A stretch of 64,000 nucleotides of DNA from Cytophagaceae bacterium (GTDB taxonomy: Bacteria > Bacteroidota > Bacteroidia > Cytophagales > Spirosomataceae). Positions 1 through 8,821 of the stretch are shown piece after piece; position 1 is the first letter of the stretch, and each line of letters starts with the position of its first letter. The DNA lies in NCBI GenBank assembly GCA_027486845.1, contig JAIXOL010000024.1, positions 1 to 64,000 on the forward strand, in the 5' to 3' direction. The position numbers and the translations under genes were made by a program. The notes beneath the pieces are model-generated. The model was not told where the DNA came from. It did not search any database and saw only the letters and a list, made by a program, of their open reading frames with translations.

Positions 1-806
1 ATGGTAGGAACGCCAGTTGATGTTGTATTTTTTAATATCCCTGTTGGCAATGCTGCCAAGGATGTACCATTTATTTTAACAACCGTTGCAGCATTACCAT
101 TGGAGGTGACATCACCTGTTAAATTTGCATTGGTAGTTACGGTAGCTGCATTTCCTGTTACATTACCAGTTAAATCGCCTGTAAAGGTTCCTGCTATCGC
201 ACCTGTTCCTGTAATAGTTGGCGATGTTAGTGTTTTGTTTGTTAATGTTTGTGTTGATGTTAATTGGACAATATCGGAATTTGTAATACTTGTTATCTTA
301 GTAGCAGCATCTGCATTACCAGTCACATTTCCTATTACGTTTCCTGTTACATTACCAATAATACCATTACTAAAAGTTTTTACCCCAGCTATTGTTTGGG
401 CTCCAATTGTAACAATTCCTGGATTGTCTCCATCGGCTGGTGCCAAATTTAAGACCCCATTAGTAATGGTTGCTCCGTTTTCACTAGCACTTGCACCCAC
501 AGGCCCAACGGTGGCGGAAACAGAAACTGTTGTAGAACCCAAAGCGACCCATGCCGTACCTTTGTAAAAATAGTAATCACCATTAGTACCACAATCTGTA
601 CAAAAAGCAAGAAGACCTTGTGCAGGGTTTGGAATAGCCCTCATTTGTGCATTGGTCATCCGTGGTAACAAAAAACCTTTCGTGGTTGATTTTAAATCTA
701 AAATGGCTGAAGAATTGGTACTACCTCCATTTGGACTTATTTCTATTGATTGGGCAGATGCCACAAAAGAGGTTAAAATTGCAAGTAAAATAAGCGTCTT
801 TTTCAT
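1..806 (-). CDS. Repetitive secreted surface/tail-fibre-like protein, 3' end off the left edge
   Basis: The minus strand is open from an ATG at 806 to the window edge (268 codons, no stop). It starts with a clear signal peptide (MKKTLILLAILTSFVASAQ). Residues of about 40-90 hold the Bacteroidota module GFLLPRMTNAQ...PAQGLLAFCTD...YYFYKGTAWV, which is common at the N-terminus of large adhesin or tail-fibre-like proteins. Further on come Gly/Asn/Thr repeats (IIGNVTGNVIGNVTGN, LTGDVTSNGNA) and the phrase LTSTQTLTNKTLTSPT, typical of phage-fibre-like and collagen-like sequences. The function is unknown; surface display or adhesion is an inference. An open frame on the opposite strand at 1-567 is only the mirror image of these low-complexity repeats. 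Confidence 0.8.
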   Translation of the reverse strand, partial: MKKTLILLAILTSFVASAQSIEISPNGGSTNSSAILDLKSTTKGFLLPRMTNAQMRAIPNPAQGLLAFCTDCGTNGDYYFYKGTAWVALGSTTVSVSATVGPVGASASENGATITNGVLNLAPADGDNPGIVTIGAQTIAGVKTFSNGIIGNVTGNVIGNVTGNADAATKITSITNSDIVQLTSTQTLTNKTLTSPTITGTGAIAGTFTGDLTGNVTGNAATVTTNANLTGDVTSNGNAATVVKINGTSLAALPTGILKNTTSTGVPT

Positions 807-1101
807 TACAGCGGGTTTTTTAATATTTTTAGGTTTATTGTCTTGTCCTAAAATAGCTTGACACCAAGAGGTTAAAACTATGAATATCAAACAGGACTTG
901 GAATGCTAAAAAGTAGTAGGGAAGAGAGAGGCGGGAGGGTAATATTTTCGAAAAATAGGAGAAAAGGTTTAAAAATCATATTTTTTCATTCGTATTTTCA
1001 CATATTTTTATACAAATGATCAAATAGTCATAAAAAAAGGGTGTGTTATAAGATAACACGAGTGTGCTATAAGATATCGAAGAGCGAATTTTGATGAATA
1101 A

Positions 1102-1398
1102 ATCAAAGGAGAATATGCGGAAGGCTTTTCTGAACCTAAAAAATCCCTTTTGCCTTGCATATATAATTTGGATATCCGTCCCGATAATCATGGTTCAGAA
1201 AGAGCTATTCGTAATGTTAAAGTTAAGCAGAAGGTTACTGGACAATTCATGACAGGTCAATGTGCTTTTTGTATCATTCGCTTCGATATTAATACACTTC
1301 ACAAAAGAAAACTTGAGGTCTTGCCATATCTTACTCAAATCATTAAAGTACAACCTGTGTTTAACACATTTTCAATTGATGGAAAATTAATTATGTAA
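1102..1398 (+). pseudogene. IS66-family transposase C-terminal relic
   Basis: This frame reads YNLDIRPDNHGSERAIRNVK followed by VKQKVTGQF and IIRFDINTLHKRKLEVLPYL. It matches the end of the IS66 transposase catalytic domain, where the conserved form is PDNNxSERAIRxxKVKQKxSGxF and a later IDT segment. No ATG precedes it in frame, and a stop lies at 1099-1101. The rest of the roughly 500-residue transposase and any inverted repeats are missing, so it is a dead fragment. The bases around it (807-1101 and 1399-1469) show nothing else recognisable. Confidence 0.6.
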
Positions 1399-1469
1399 TC
1401 CATTTAAAATAGTAAATCTTTATTTGGAAACCCTTGCATAAAGGAAATTAGTAACTAATTTGTAATTAT

Positions 1470-2171
1470 CTAGCATAGGCTGCCTTCAAAACTATACAGA
1501 AACGGTGCTTTATTTGCCGCACCTGAAAAATGTTTTTCGTGGCGTTTCAAAATCCCCATACTTAATACTTTTCGTTGAAAAGTTCCTCGATGGAGTTTTT
1601 CTCCCAAAATCGCTTCATAAACCTGCTGTAATTCTTTCATCGTAAATAGTGTTGGTAAGAGATTGATTCCTACTAATTTACGCTCCAGATTATCTCGAAG
1701 AGTTTGTAAAGCTTTTGTCACAATTATTGAATGATCGAGCATCAGATTGGGCAATTCGTCGAGGGCATACCAATCACATGAATCCGACAAAGCATCGGGG
1801 GTAGGCACAACCTCTTCATAATTTATCAAGGCATAATAAGCCACCGAAATAAACCTATCTAGAAGCCAAGAATATCCATCCAGCGTTTGGTTATTGGCTT
1901 TCATAATAGCTTCCATAACTTCGGGCTTGTAGCGAGCTACACTCCCGAAAGCATAAAACTGCTCTAAATAAATATCGTCTAAACCCGTTCGCTCTTTTAA
2001 ACCTCTTCTTACGGCATCGTTTAGGTCTTCGTCATATTTCACAAAACCACCAGGTAGGGCAAAAAGTCCAGTATTATGATATTTCATTATAAGTATTTTA
2101 AGTTTTTCACCAGAAAAACCAAAAATCACAGAATCGTAAGCAATATGTTTTAGATAGCCTTTTGAATCCAC
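1470..2171 (-). CDS. Nudix-domain transcriptional regulator (NrtR/AraR-like)
   Basis: This 233-residue protein has an N-terminal Nudix fold followed by a C-terminal winged-helix region (about 165-230; TFQRKVLSMGILKRHEKH then KAPFLYSFE), the architecture of NrtR-type regulators. The Nudix box around residues 40-66 reads GGFVKYDEDLNDAVRRGLKE then RTGL. The catalytic REUxEE motif has become RGLKER, with key glutamates lost, so it is probably a ligand sensor and not a hydrolase. In Bacteroidota such proteins often sense sugars or ADP-ribose derivatives. It diverges from a hydrolase cluster and is separated from it by 108 bases that contain a perfect inverted repeat, which suggests control of that cluster and of itself. 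The ligand is not known. Confidence 0.8.
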   Translation of the reverse strand: MDSKGYLKHIAYDSVIFGFSGEKLKILIMKYHNTGLFALPGGFVKYDEDLNDAVRRGLKERTGLDDIYLEQFYAFGSVARYKPEVMEAIMKANNQTLDGYSWLLDRFISVAYYALINYEEVVPTPDALSDSCDWYALDELPNLMLDHSIIVTKALQTLRDNLERKLVGINLLPTLFTMKELQQVYEAILGEKLHRGTFQRKVLSMGILKRHEKHFSGAANKAPFLYSFEGSLC

Positions 2172-2232
2172 TTTTGTTTATTGTTATATTATAATTTTTT
2201 CAAAAATAAATAGGATTATTTTAAAACACTAA

Positions 2233-2263
2233 TTAATATTGTCGCAGATTGAGACAATATTAA
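2233..2263. promoter_or_regulatory. Putative operator: perfect 11-bp inverted repeat
   Basis: Arms TTAATATTGTC (2233-2243) and GACAATATTAA (2253-2263) are perfectly complementary with a 9-base spacer. The site lies between the divergent regulator (start 2171) and the esterase gene (start 2280), about 17 bases before the latter. Its position and symmetry fit a dimeric regulator such as the adjacent Nudix-HTH protein. The assignment is inferred. Confidence 0.55.
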
Positions 2264-2279
2264 AATTCCCTTCCTACAA

Positions 2280-3911
2280 ATGAAAAAAGTAATCTGTTTA
2301 TTTAGCCTAATTATTTTAGCAGCAGCTTTAACACACGCTCAAAGCATAAATACCTTTGCGGTTCAAACTACCATAGAAAATGGCGTTATTGAAGGCAACT
2401 ATGACACCAAAACTAGTATTCAAACCTATTTTGGAATTCCTTTTGCGAAGCCACCTGTCGGTGATTTACGTTGGAAAGCACCACAAGCTCTCGAAAATTG
2501 GAAAGGCGTGAAAGAAACCAAAAAATTTAGTGCCAGACCAATGCAAAAAATTGTTTTTGGTGATATGGCATCTCGTTCGAATGGTTTGAGTGAAGATTGT
2601 CTCTACCTCAACGTTTGGACACCAGCCAAGCGAAATACCAAAGATTTACCGGTATTACTTTATTTTTATGGTGGTGGTAACTCGGCAGGTGATGCATCTG
2701 AGCCACGCTATGATGGCGAAACGATGGCAAAGAAGGGCATCGTTGTAATCACTTGTAATTATCGCTTAAATGTATTTGGCTTTTTGGCACACCCTGAGTT
2801 AAGTGCCGAAACATCCTATAAAGCATCAGGAAACTTCGGAATGCTCGACCAAGTGGCTGCCATGAAATGGGTGAATAAAAACATTGCCGCTTTTGGTGGA
2901 GACCCTAAAAAAGTAACAATTGCGGGCGAATCGGCTGGTTCGATTGGTGTAAGTATGCAGATGTCATCGCCACTGGGTAGAAGCCTAATTGCTGGTGCAA
3001 TCGGTGAAAGTGGTGCGGGAATTAACCCAACAATGGCACCTGTTACCTTAGCAGAAGCTGAAAAAACAGGCGTTGAATTTGCAAAAAAAGCAGGTAATTT
3101 AAGCATTAAACAACTACGTTCTTTATCAGCGAGAGATATTTATGAGATTTTCGACGAATCAAAAATGTTTGGTTTTCCGATTGTAATTGATAATTATTTT
3201 CTACCCAAAACAATCCCTCAGATTTTTGCGGCTAAAGAACAAGCCCAAGTACCATTACTTTTGGGTTGGAATTCGGCCGAAATACCTGGCGGTGCATTTA
3301 TGTACGGAATGCCAAACACAACCGAAAACTTTATTATGAGAGTTAAAAAAGAATATCCTGATAATGCTGAGGAGGTTTTGAAATTATATCCTCATGGCAA
3401 CGATGCAGAAGTTTTACTTTCGGCAACTGCCTTAGCTTCCGATAGATTTATCTCCTACTCTACTTGGAAATGGTTCGATTTACACCGAAACAACTCCTCA
3501 CAACCAGTTTATCGTTATTTATATAGCAAAATTCGCCCCGAATTAGTAGATAAAACACTAGGCTCGGGCTTGGCAGGTGGAACAGTAAAAGCCGATGCAG
3601 CAGCACCACGACCAAAACCGCTTGGAGCTCCGCACGCTTGTGAAATTGAATATTGCATGGGAAATCTTCATTTAATAAAAGATTATGCTTGGACAGCCGA
3701 CGACTTCAAAGTTTCGGAAACGATGAATAATTATTTTGCAAATTTTATTAAAACAGGCAATCCAAACGGTGCAAAATTACCAGAATGGACAGTTGCAAAA
3801 GCAGGCGATGCTACTCCGCCAGTGATGATAATTGATGTAGAATCTCGTACCGAAAAAGCAAAAGACGATGCTCGTTATGAGTTTTTGGATAAAGCGTATA
3901 AGAATAAATAA
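2280..3911 (+). CDS. Secreted type-B carboxylesterase
   Basis: This is a 543-residue exported alpha/beta hydrolase of the carboxylesterase type B (para-nitrobenzyl esterase) family, with a signal peptide over residues 1-20 (cleavage near THAQS). Visible motifs are the oxyanion-hole region FYGGG (129-133), the EDCLYLNVW signature (105-113), the nucleophile elbow GESAG with Ser218, and the C-terminal catalytic histidine in GAPHACE. The acidic residue is probably the Glu in LLLGWNSAE. The length is normal for the family. It hydrolyses carboxylic esters, probably in the periplasm or outside; the natural substrate cannot be read from sequence. It is the first gene downstream of the operator and the first of three related esterases in this cluster. 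Confidence 0.88.
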   Translation: MKKVICLFSLIILAAALTHAQSINTFAVQTTIENGVIEGNYDTKTSIQTYFGIPFAKPPVGDLRWKAPQALENWKGVKETKKFSARPMQKIVFGDMASRSNGLSEDCLYLNVWTPAKRNTKDLPVLLYFYGGGNSAGDASEPRYDGETMAKKGIVVITCNYRLNVFGFLAHPELSAETSYKASGNFGMLDQVAAMKWVNKNIAAFGGDPKKVTIAGESAGSIGVSMQMSSPLGRSLIAGAIGESGAGINPTMAPVTLAEAEKTGVEFAKKAGNLSIKQLRSLSARDIYEIFDESKMFGFPIVIDNYFLPKTIPQIFAAKEQAQVPLLLGWNSAEIPGGAFMYGMPNTTENFIMRVKKEYPDNAEEVLKLYPHGNDAEVLLSATALASDRFISYSTWKWFDLHRNNSSQPVYRYLYSKIRPELVDKTLGSGLAGGTVKADAAAPRPKPLGAPHACEIEYCMGNLHLIKDYAWTADDFKVSETMNNYFANFIKTGNPNGAKLPEWTVAKAGDATPPVMIIDVESRTEKAKDDARYEFLDKAYKNK

Positions 3912-3984
3912 AGCCTCAACTTCGCTCGGCTACCGAATTTATCGCTTGCTGAGCGAAATCGAAGCACAATCGTAAATTAAAAAT

Positions 3985-4947
3985 ATGACAACAAGAAGAG
4001 AATTTCTTAAAAACACTTCACTTTTGGCAACTGCGGCTGCCGTAACGCCATTTTCGGAAGTAATGGCCAGTTTAATGAAAGAAAACAAATTGGGCATCCA
4101 ACTTTTTTCGATTCCAAAAATGCTTTCTGAGGATTTTATGGGTGGAATTATGATGCTGCAATCGCAAGGCTATAAAGAACTCGAACTCTTCGGGCCATTT
4201 CCTTTTAGTGCCGAAAAAGCAAAAAAAGGCTGGGAAGCAGCAGGAAAAATGCTTGGCTTTTCGGGAAGTGGTTATTTTGGCAAATCAGCCAAAGAAGTGA
4301 AAAAAATTCTTGACGACCACGGCATGAGTAGTCCAGGCACGCACACCGACCTTGATACTTTGGAGCAAAACATGGGAGCTTTAGGCGAAGCCTCAAGTAT
4401 TTTGGGTCATAAATACGTTACGCTTCCTGCCATTCCTGACGACCGCCGTAAAACGCTCGACGACTATAAGCGAATTGCCGAATCATTCAATAAAATTGGA
4501 GCAGAAGCTAAGAAAAACGGCATCCGTTTTGGCTACCACAACCATGGCTATGGCATCAAACCAATGAATGGGCAAATTCCGCTACAAATCATTTTAGATA
4601 ATACTGACCCCAATTTAGTATTTTTTGAAATGGATATTTTTTGGACAACTTGTGGCGGTGCCGACCCCATTGAGTATTTATCAAAATACCCGAATCGTTA
4701 TAAAATGCTGCACATCAAAGACATGAAAGAGAAAAAGCAGTTTGCGGGCGATGGCGGCGGTATGGGCGATTGGATGCCAATGTTTTCATTAATGGCTTCG
4801 GCTGGCGACGGAGTACTTGATTTACAAGGAATCGTAAAAAAAGCTAAAGAAGTTGGTGTTGAACATTTCTTTGTTGAGCAAGATTTAGTGGCAAATCCAC
4901 AAATAGCATTGAAACGCAGCTCAGAGTTTTTGACAAGCAAAATCTAA
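3985..4947 (+). CDS. Tat-exported sugar phosphate isomerase/epimerase-like TIM-barrel protein
   Basis: This 320-residue protein begins with a twin-arginine signal (TRREFLK, then a hydrophobic run ending EVMA). It then shows the xylose-isomerase-like TIM barrel (AP endonuclease family 2 fold): GIQLFSIPKML, GYHNHGYGI, VFFEMDIFW, MLHIKDM and a late FFVEQD, which carry the usual His/Glu/Asp metal ligands. Relatives act on ketoses or inositol-like sugars, but many secreted Bacteroidota members are uncharacterised. It lies 73 bases after the first esterase and before a second hydrolase, so it probably belongs to the same secreted catabolic cluster. The family is clear; the reaction is not. Confidence 0.83.
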   Translation: MTTRREFLKNTSLLATAAAVTPFSEVMASLMKENKLGIQLFSIPKMLSEDFMGGIMMLQSQGYKELELFGPFPFSAEKAKKGWEAAGKMLGFSGSGYFGKSAKEVKKILDDHGMSSPGTHTDLDTLEQNMGALGEASSILGHKYVTLPAIPDDRRKTLDDYKRIAESFNKIGAEAKKNGIRFGYHNHGYGIKPMNGQIPLQIILDNTDPNLVFFEMDIFWTTCGGADPIEYLSKYPNRYKMLHIKDMKEKKQFAGDGGGMGDWMPMFSLMASAGDGVLDLQGIVKKAKEVGVEHFFVEQDLVANPQIALKRSSEFLTSKI

Positions 4948-4949
4948 TT

Positions 4950-5040
4950 TTAATTAGGAATTAAAAATTGAGAATTATTGAAGATAATATTTCCCATAAA
5001 CCTCATTCTTAATTCCTAATTTTTAATTCTCAATTCCTCC
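4950..5040. repeat. Degenerate A/T-rich intergenic hairpin
   Basis: The intergenic stretch contains AATTAGGAATTAAAAATTGA near 4957-4976 and a near-complementary block AATTCCTAATTTTTAATTCT near 5013-5032. Together they form a long imperfect stem between two co-directional genes. It is built of repeated short words (GGAATTAAGAATT-like) and resembles other hairpins in this window. Confidence 0.5.
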
Positions 5041-5041
5041 A

Positions 5042-5908
5042 ATGAAAACCCTCTTATCAACCCTTACTCTTCTTTGCATTTTATTATCAGCAAATGCACA
5101 AAAACAAATATTTCTCTATGAAGGAAAACCTGCAGGTTCAGAAAACTGGACTTGGGAGGAAGCCATTTCAGTGAAAAACATCTTCAATACTAAAGTGGTT
5201 TATAATGTTTCTCGCCCTTCGATTACAGCTTATGTTCCTGAGAAACCGAATGGAACTGCCATTGTAATTGCCCCTGGAGGTGCATTTCATACCCTTTCGA
5301 TTGATAGTGAAGGCATTGATGTGGCCAAATGGCTGAATGCCAAAGGCGTAACTGCTTTTGTACTAAAATATAGAGTTGCTCGAAGTTTTACTGACGACCC
5401 AGTGAAAGAAATCATGGGTAAAATGAGCAATTTTAAAACCCTTGATGAAGAAAATAATGCAGTAGTTCCGCTTGCTACACAAGATGGAATGAAAGCCGTA
5501 AAATATATCCGTGAACATGCAGCTGAATATAAAATCGACCCAAAAAGAGTTGGTTTCATGGGTTTTTCGGCAGGTGGAACACTCACAATGTCAGTAGTTT
5601 ATAGTGCAGATGACGCCAGTCGACCGAATTTTGTAGCACCGATTTATGCCTATGAAAACGCCATCATTGGCTCAAATATGCCCAAAGAAAAAACGCCAAT
5701 TTTTGTAGCCGTTGCGGGCGACGACCAACTGGGTTTTATGCCGCACAGCATCAATATTTACAAAAAATGGTTTGATGCTAAACAACCAGCCGAATTGCAT
5801 ATTTATGAAAAAGGCGGACATGGTTTTGGCATGAGAAAAACTAATACTTCGAGCGAAGGCTGGATTGAAAACTTTGGCAACTGGCTCAGAATGCAAGGAT
5901 ATTTATAG
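5042..5908 (+). CDS. Secreted alpha/beta hydrolase, BD-FAE/acetyl-xylan-esterase-like
   Basis: This 288-residue protein has a signal peptide (1-19, ending ANA) and an alpha/beta hydrolase domain. The oxyanion-hole segment is APGGAFHTL (78-86), the nucleophile elbow is GFSAGG with Ser176, and the C-terminal Asp and His lie in VAGDDQLGF and KGGHGFGM. This pattern matches the esterase/lipase subfamily often annotated as acetyl-xylan esterase or feruloyl-esterase-like enzymes of Bacteroidota. It probably removes acyl groups from carbohydrate or small esters in the periplasm. The substrate is inferred only from context, next to other secreted esterases. Confidence 0.82.
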   Translation: MKTLLSTLTLLCILLSANAQKQIFLYEGKPAGSENWTWEEAISVKNIFNTKVVYNVSRPSITAYVPEKPNGTAIVIAPGGAFHTLSIDSEGIDVAKWLNAKGVTAFVLKYRVARSFTDDPVKEIMGKMSNFKTLDEENNAVVPLATQDGMKAVKYIREHAAEYKIDPKRVGFMGFSAGGTLTMSVVYSADDASRPNFVAPIYAYENAIIGSNMPKEKTPIFVAVAGDDQLGFMPHSINIYKKWFDAKQPAELHIYEKGGHGFGMRKTNTSSEGWIENFGNWLRMQGYL

Positions 5909-6003
5909 AATTTACGAATAACACAAATATTCATAATCAACACTTTAAAATATTTTTTAGGTATTTAGCCAACTTACCATGAAAAACTAATACCCTTTCA
6001 ACC

Positions 6004-7518
6004 ATGAAAAAACTACTACTTCTATTTCTCCTCATAAAATCCTCACTTTGGGGGCAAGGGGGCTTCATCGTTCAAACAGCAAATGGCAAAGTTGAAGGTT
6101 ATGTAAAAGAAAATCTTAGGATTTTTAAAGGAATCCCGTTTGCGGCTCCACCTATTGACGAATTCCGCTGGAAAGCTCCACAACCAGTTCAAAATTGGAC
6201 TGGTGTAAAAAAATGCACTGAGTTTTCGGCAAGTCCGATTCAGAACAAACCTCAGCCTTTTTCATGCTGGACAGAGGAATTTATTGCTAAACCTGAGCCT
6301 TTAAGCGAAGATTGTCTTTACCTAAACGTTTGGACTTCAAGCAAAAATAAAGAAAAACACCCAGTTTTAGTTTGGATATATGGAGGTGGACTGAACAGCG
6401 GTTCGGCCAATTGCGATATTTATGATGGTGAAGAAATCGCAAAGAAAGGTGTAGTTTTCGTAAGTATAAATTATAGAGTTGGTGTGATGGGGTTCATGGC
6501 CCACCCCGAATTAAGCAAAGAATCAGGTTATAACTCTTCGGGAAATTATGGTTTTCTCGACCAAATTGCTGCCTTGAAATGGGTTCAAAAAAACATTTCC
6601 GCCTTTGGTGGAGACCCAAATAATGTTACTATTGCAGGTCAATCGGCAGGGGCATTCAGTGTAAATGCCATGATTGCTTCACCTTTGGCAAAAGGTTTAT
6701 TCCATAAAGCTATTCCCCAAAGCGGTGGACTTTTATCCAACAGATTTAATCAAAACTTGGCAGAATCGGAGCAGCAAGGCTTGAAATTTATGGAAAAAGC
6801 AAATTGCAATTCGATTGCAGACCTAAGAAAAAAATCAGCCGATGAGATTCAAAAAGCAAGCAATTTGCAAGGTTTTGGCCGATTCGGAACAACAATGGAC
6901 GGCTATGTATTACCAACAAATATTTTTGAACACTTTAAAAACGGCAAGCACAACCAAGTACCAATCATGACGGGTTGGGTTACGGGAGATGGTAGCTTGA
7001 TGGGCGTTCCAAATACAAGTTTAGATAATTACAAAAAGGAAGTTCAAACTAAGTACGGAACAAAAGCAGATGAGTTTCTTACTATTTTCCCTGCCTCTAC
7101 TGATGATGAAGCCAAAGCAGCAAAATTGAAACAAGGTTTGCTTGGCTTTGCAGGAATGCCATCGCATTTATTGGCAACTTTCACCAATAAACCTTCTTAT
7201 TTATATCATTTTAGCCACGTTCCGCCCGATAAGCCTAATTTCCCAAATTATGGTGCTTTTCATACTTCCGAAGTACCTTATGCTTTGCATACGCTTCATA
7301 CTTGGAAACGAAATTGGCAACAATTGGACAAAGATTTAGAAAATACTATGACTTCGTATTGGGTAAATTTTGCCAAAATTGGCAATCCAAACGGTGCAGG
7401 TCTGCCCGAATGGAAAACTTATGACAAACAAGCAGGAAACATCATGGTTTTTGGTGATAAAATTTATATTGAAAAAGGTCTGTTTAAAAAGGAATTTGAT
7501 TTTTTAGAAAATAATTAG
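6004..7518 (+). CDS. Secreted type-B carboxylesterase
   Basis: This is a second carboxylesterase type B paralogue of 504 residues with an N-terminal signal (1-17, LLIKSSLWGQ). Motifs are EDCLYLNVW (102-110), IYGGG (125-129) and GQSAG with catalytic Ser214; the late His in NYGAFHTSEVPY corresponds to the catalytic histidine. It is clearly related to the gene at 2280 but diverged enough that recent duplication is unlikely. It is followed after two bases by the next esterase gene, so the two are almost certainly cotranscribed. The substrate is unknown. Confidence 0.87.
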   Translation: MKKLLLLFLLIKSSLWGQGGFIVQTANGKVEGYVKENLRIFKGIPFAAPPIDEFRWKAPQPVQNWTGVKKCTEFSASPIQNKPQPFSCWTEEFIAKPEPLSEDCLYLNVWTSSKNKEKHPVLVWIYGGGLNSGSANCDIYDGEEIAKKGVVFVSINYRVGVMGFMAHPELSKESGYNSSGNYGFLDQIAALKWVQKNISAFGGDPNNVTIAGQSAGAFSVNAMIASPLAKGLFHKAIPQSGGLLSNRFNQNLAESEQQGLKFMEKANCNSIADLRKKSADEIQKASNLQGFGRFGTTMDGYVLPTNIFEHFKNGKHNQVPIMTGWVTGDGSLMGVPNTSLDNYKKEVQTKYGTKADEFLTIFPASTDDEAKAAKLKQGLLGFAGMPSHLLATFTNKPSYLYHFSHVPPDKPNFPNYGAFHTSEVPYALHTLHTWKRNWQQLDKDLENTMTSYWVNFAKIGNPNGAGLPEWKTYDKQAGNIMVFGDKIYIEKGLFKKEFDFLENN

Positions 7519-7520
7519 AC

Positions 7521-8537
7521 ATGAAAAAACTACTTACGCTCATTATTTTTCACTTATCACTCATTACTTTCGCCCAAACTAGCAAAGTGGTAAGTTTCGT
7601 AATCAATTCAAAAGCCCTTCAAAATACAGGAGGCGAAGACCCAAACCGTAAAGTTTCTGTTTACCTTCCACCTAATTATGATGCTTCAACGCAGCGTTAT
7701 CCTGTCATTTATTACTTACATGGTTTCATGGGAAAAGACAATATTTTTCCACAAATGCAAAAAATTTTAGATGAAGGCATTGTTCGTCAAAAAATCAAAC
7801 CTTTCATTTTCGTTCAAGCCGACCAATATACGCTTTTTGAAGGAAGTTTTTATTCAAATTCCTCACTCACAGGCAATTGGGACGAATTTGAGAGCAAAGA
7901 ATTAGTAGAATATTTAGACAAAAACTACCGAACACTCCCCAATCGGGAAAGTCGAGGCATTGCGGGGCACTCGATGGGCGGTTATGGTGCTTTCAAAATC
8001 GGCATGCTTCACCCTGAAGTTTTCAGCAGTATTTATGCCCTTAGTCCAGGCTTGTTGGCAATGGTAAAGGAATTTGGCCCAAATAGTACTTCTTTCAAGG
8101 ATGTTCAAAACGTAAAAACAATCGAAGATTTAAAGAAAACCTATTACCCAAAAGTATTGGTAGCTGTTGGGCGTGCGTGGTCGCCAAACCCCAACAAACC
8201 ACCATTTTACTGTGATTTTCCGTTTAGTTACGAAGGAGATAAAATGATTGTAAATCAGACAGTTTTAGAGAAATGGGAAGTAAATATGCCACTTTATATG
8301 GTCGATAAATATGCTGATAATCTACGAAAAATTACCGCAATTAAATTGGATTGGGGCAGAAATGATTCGCCACGATTTCCTGTTCAAATCGGAATGTTGA
8401 GTCAGCGTTTAGAGAATTTGGGCATCAATCATTTTTCCGAAGAATACATCGGCGACCATGGCAATAAAATCTGGACAATGGATGGTCGTGTTTTGAATGA
8501 TTTATTGCCATTTTTTAATGATTATTTGAAATTTTGA
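7521..8537 (+). CDS. Secreted esterase of the esterase D / feruloyl esterase family
   Basis: This 338-residue alpha/beta hydrolase (putative esterase family, Pfam PF00756 type) has a signal peptide ending near ITFAQ. It shows VSVYLPPNYD, the YYLHGFMG oxyanion segment (64-71), the elbow GHSMGGYGAF with Ser151, and a C-terminal GDHGNKIW that supplies the histidine. Relatives include S-formylglutathione hydrolase, feruloyl esterases and antigen-85-like enzymes. Its export and its two-base gap from the upstream carboxylesterase suggest a joint role in cleaving esters outside the cytoplasm. Confidence 0.82.
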   Translation: MKKLLTLIIFHLSLITFAQTSKVVSFVINSKALQNTGGEDPNRKVSVYLPPNYDASTQRYPVIYYLHGFMGKDNIFPQMQKILDEGIVRQKIKPFIFVQADQYTLFEGSFYSNSSLTGNWDEFESKELVEYLDKNYRTLPNRESRGIAGHSMGGYGAFKIGMLHPEVFSSIYALSPGLLAMVKEFGPNSTSFKDVQNVKTIEDLKKTYYPKVLVAVGRAWSPNPNKPPFYCDFPFSYEGDKMIVNQTVLEKWEVNMPLYMVDKYADNLRKITAIKLDWGRNDSPRFPVQIGMLSQRLENLGINHFSEEYIGDHGNKIWTMDGRVLNDLLPFFNDYLKF

Positions 8538-8557
8538 TTACCATTCTTTCTACCCGC

Positions 8558-8583
8558 TGGTCGAGATTTATAATCTTCGACCA
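8558..8583. repeat. Intergenic hairpin after the esterase pair
   Basis: TGGTCGAGATT is followed within a few bases by AATCTTCGACCA, giving an imperfect stem-loop 21 bases after the stop at 8537. It may help 3'-end formation. The remaining intergenic region to 8821 holds short words (CTTCGCTCGGC, CTACCGAATTTAT) also found at 3920-3942, but no gene. Confidence 0.4.
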
Positions 8584-8821
8584 ATGAGCAGTAGATTTGT
8601 AATCCAAGTATTACATGAATTCTTCAACAAAAATAATAAATCAAGAAAACAATTGAGGTATTTATCCTCTACCGAATTTATAAATAAATTTCTCGAATAA
8701 CAAAGTTATATTTGTCAATTGAATCTTGACTTTGTGGAGAAATAGCAAGCTTCGCTCGGCAAGAAATTTCACTACCTAAACATCTATCAAGAACTAAAAT
8801 TATGTAACCTTTTAAATTTTT

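Noticed and set aside
1-567. Open plus-strand frame rich in Val, Pro and Thr at the left edge
   Set aside because: It is the complement of a minus-strand gene with a signal peptide and known sequence module; the low-complexity repeats keep the opposite strand free of stops.
1-1400. Prophage tail region
   Set aside because: The fibre-like phrases are common in Bacteroidota surface proteins, the gene has its own signal peptide, and no other phage genes are adjacent.
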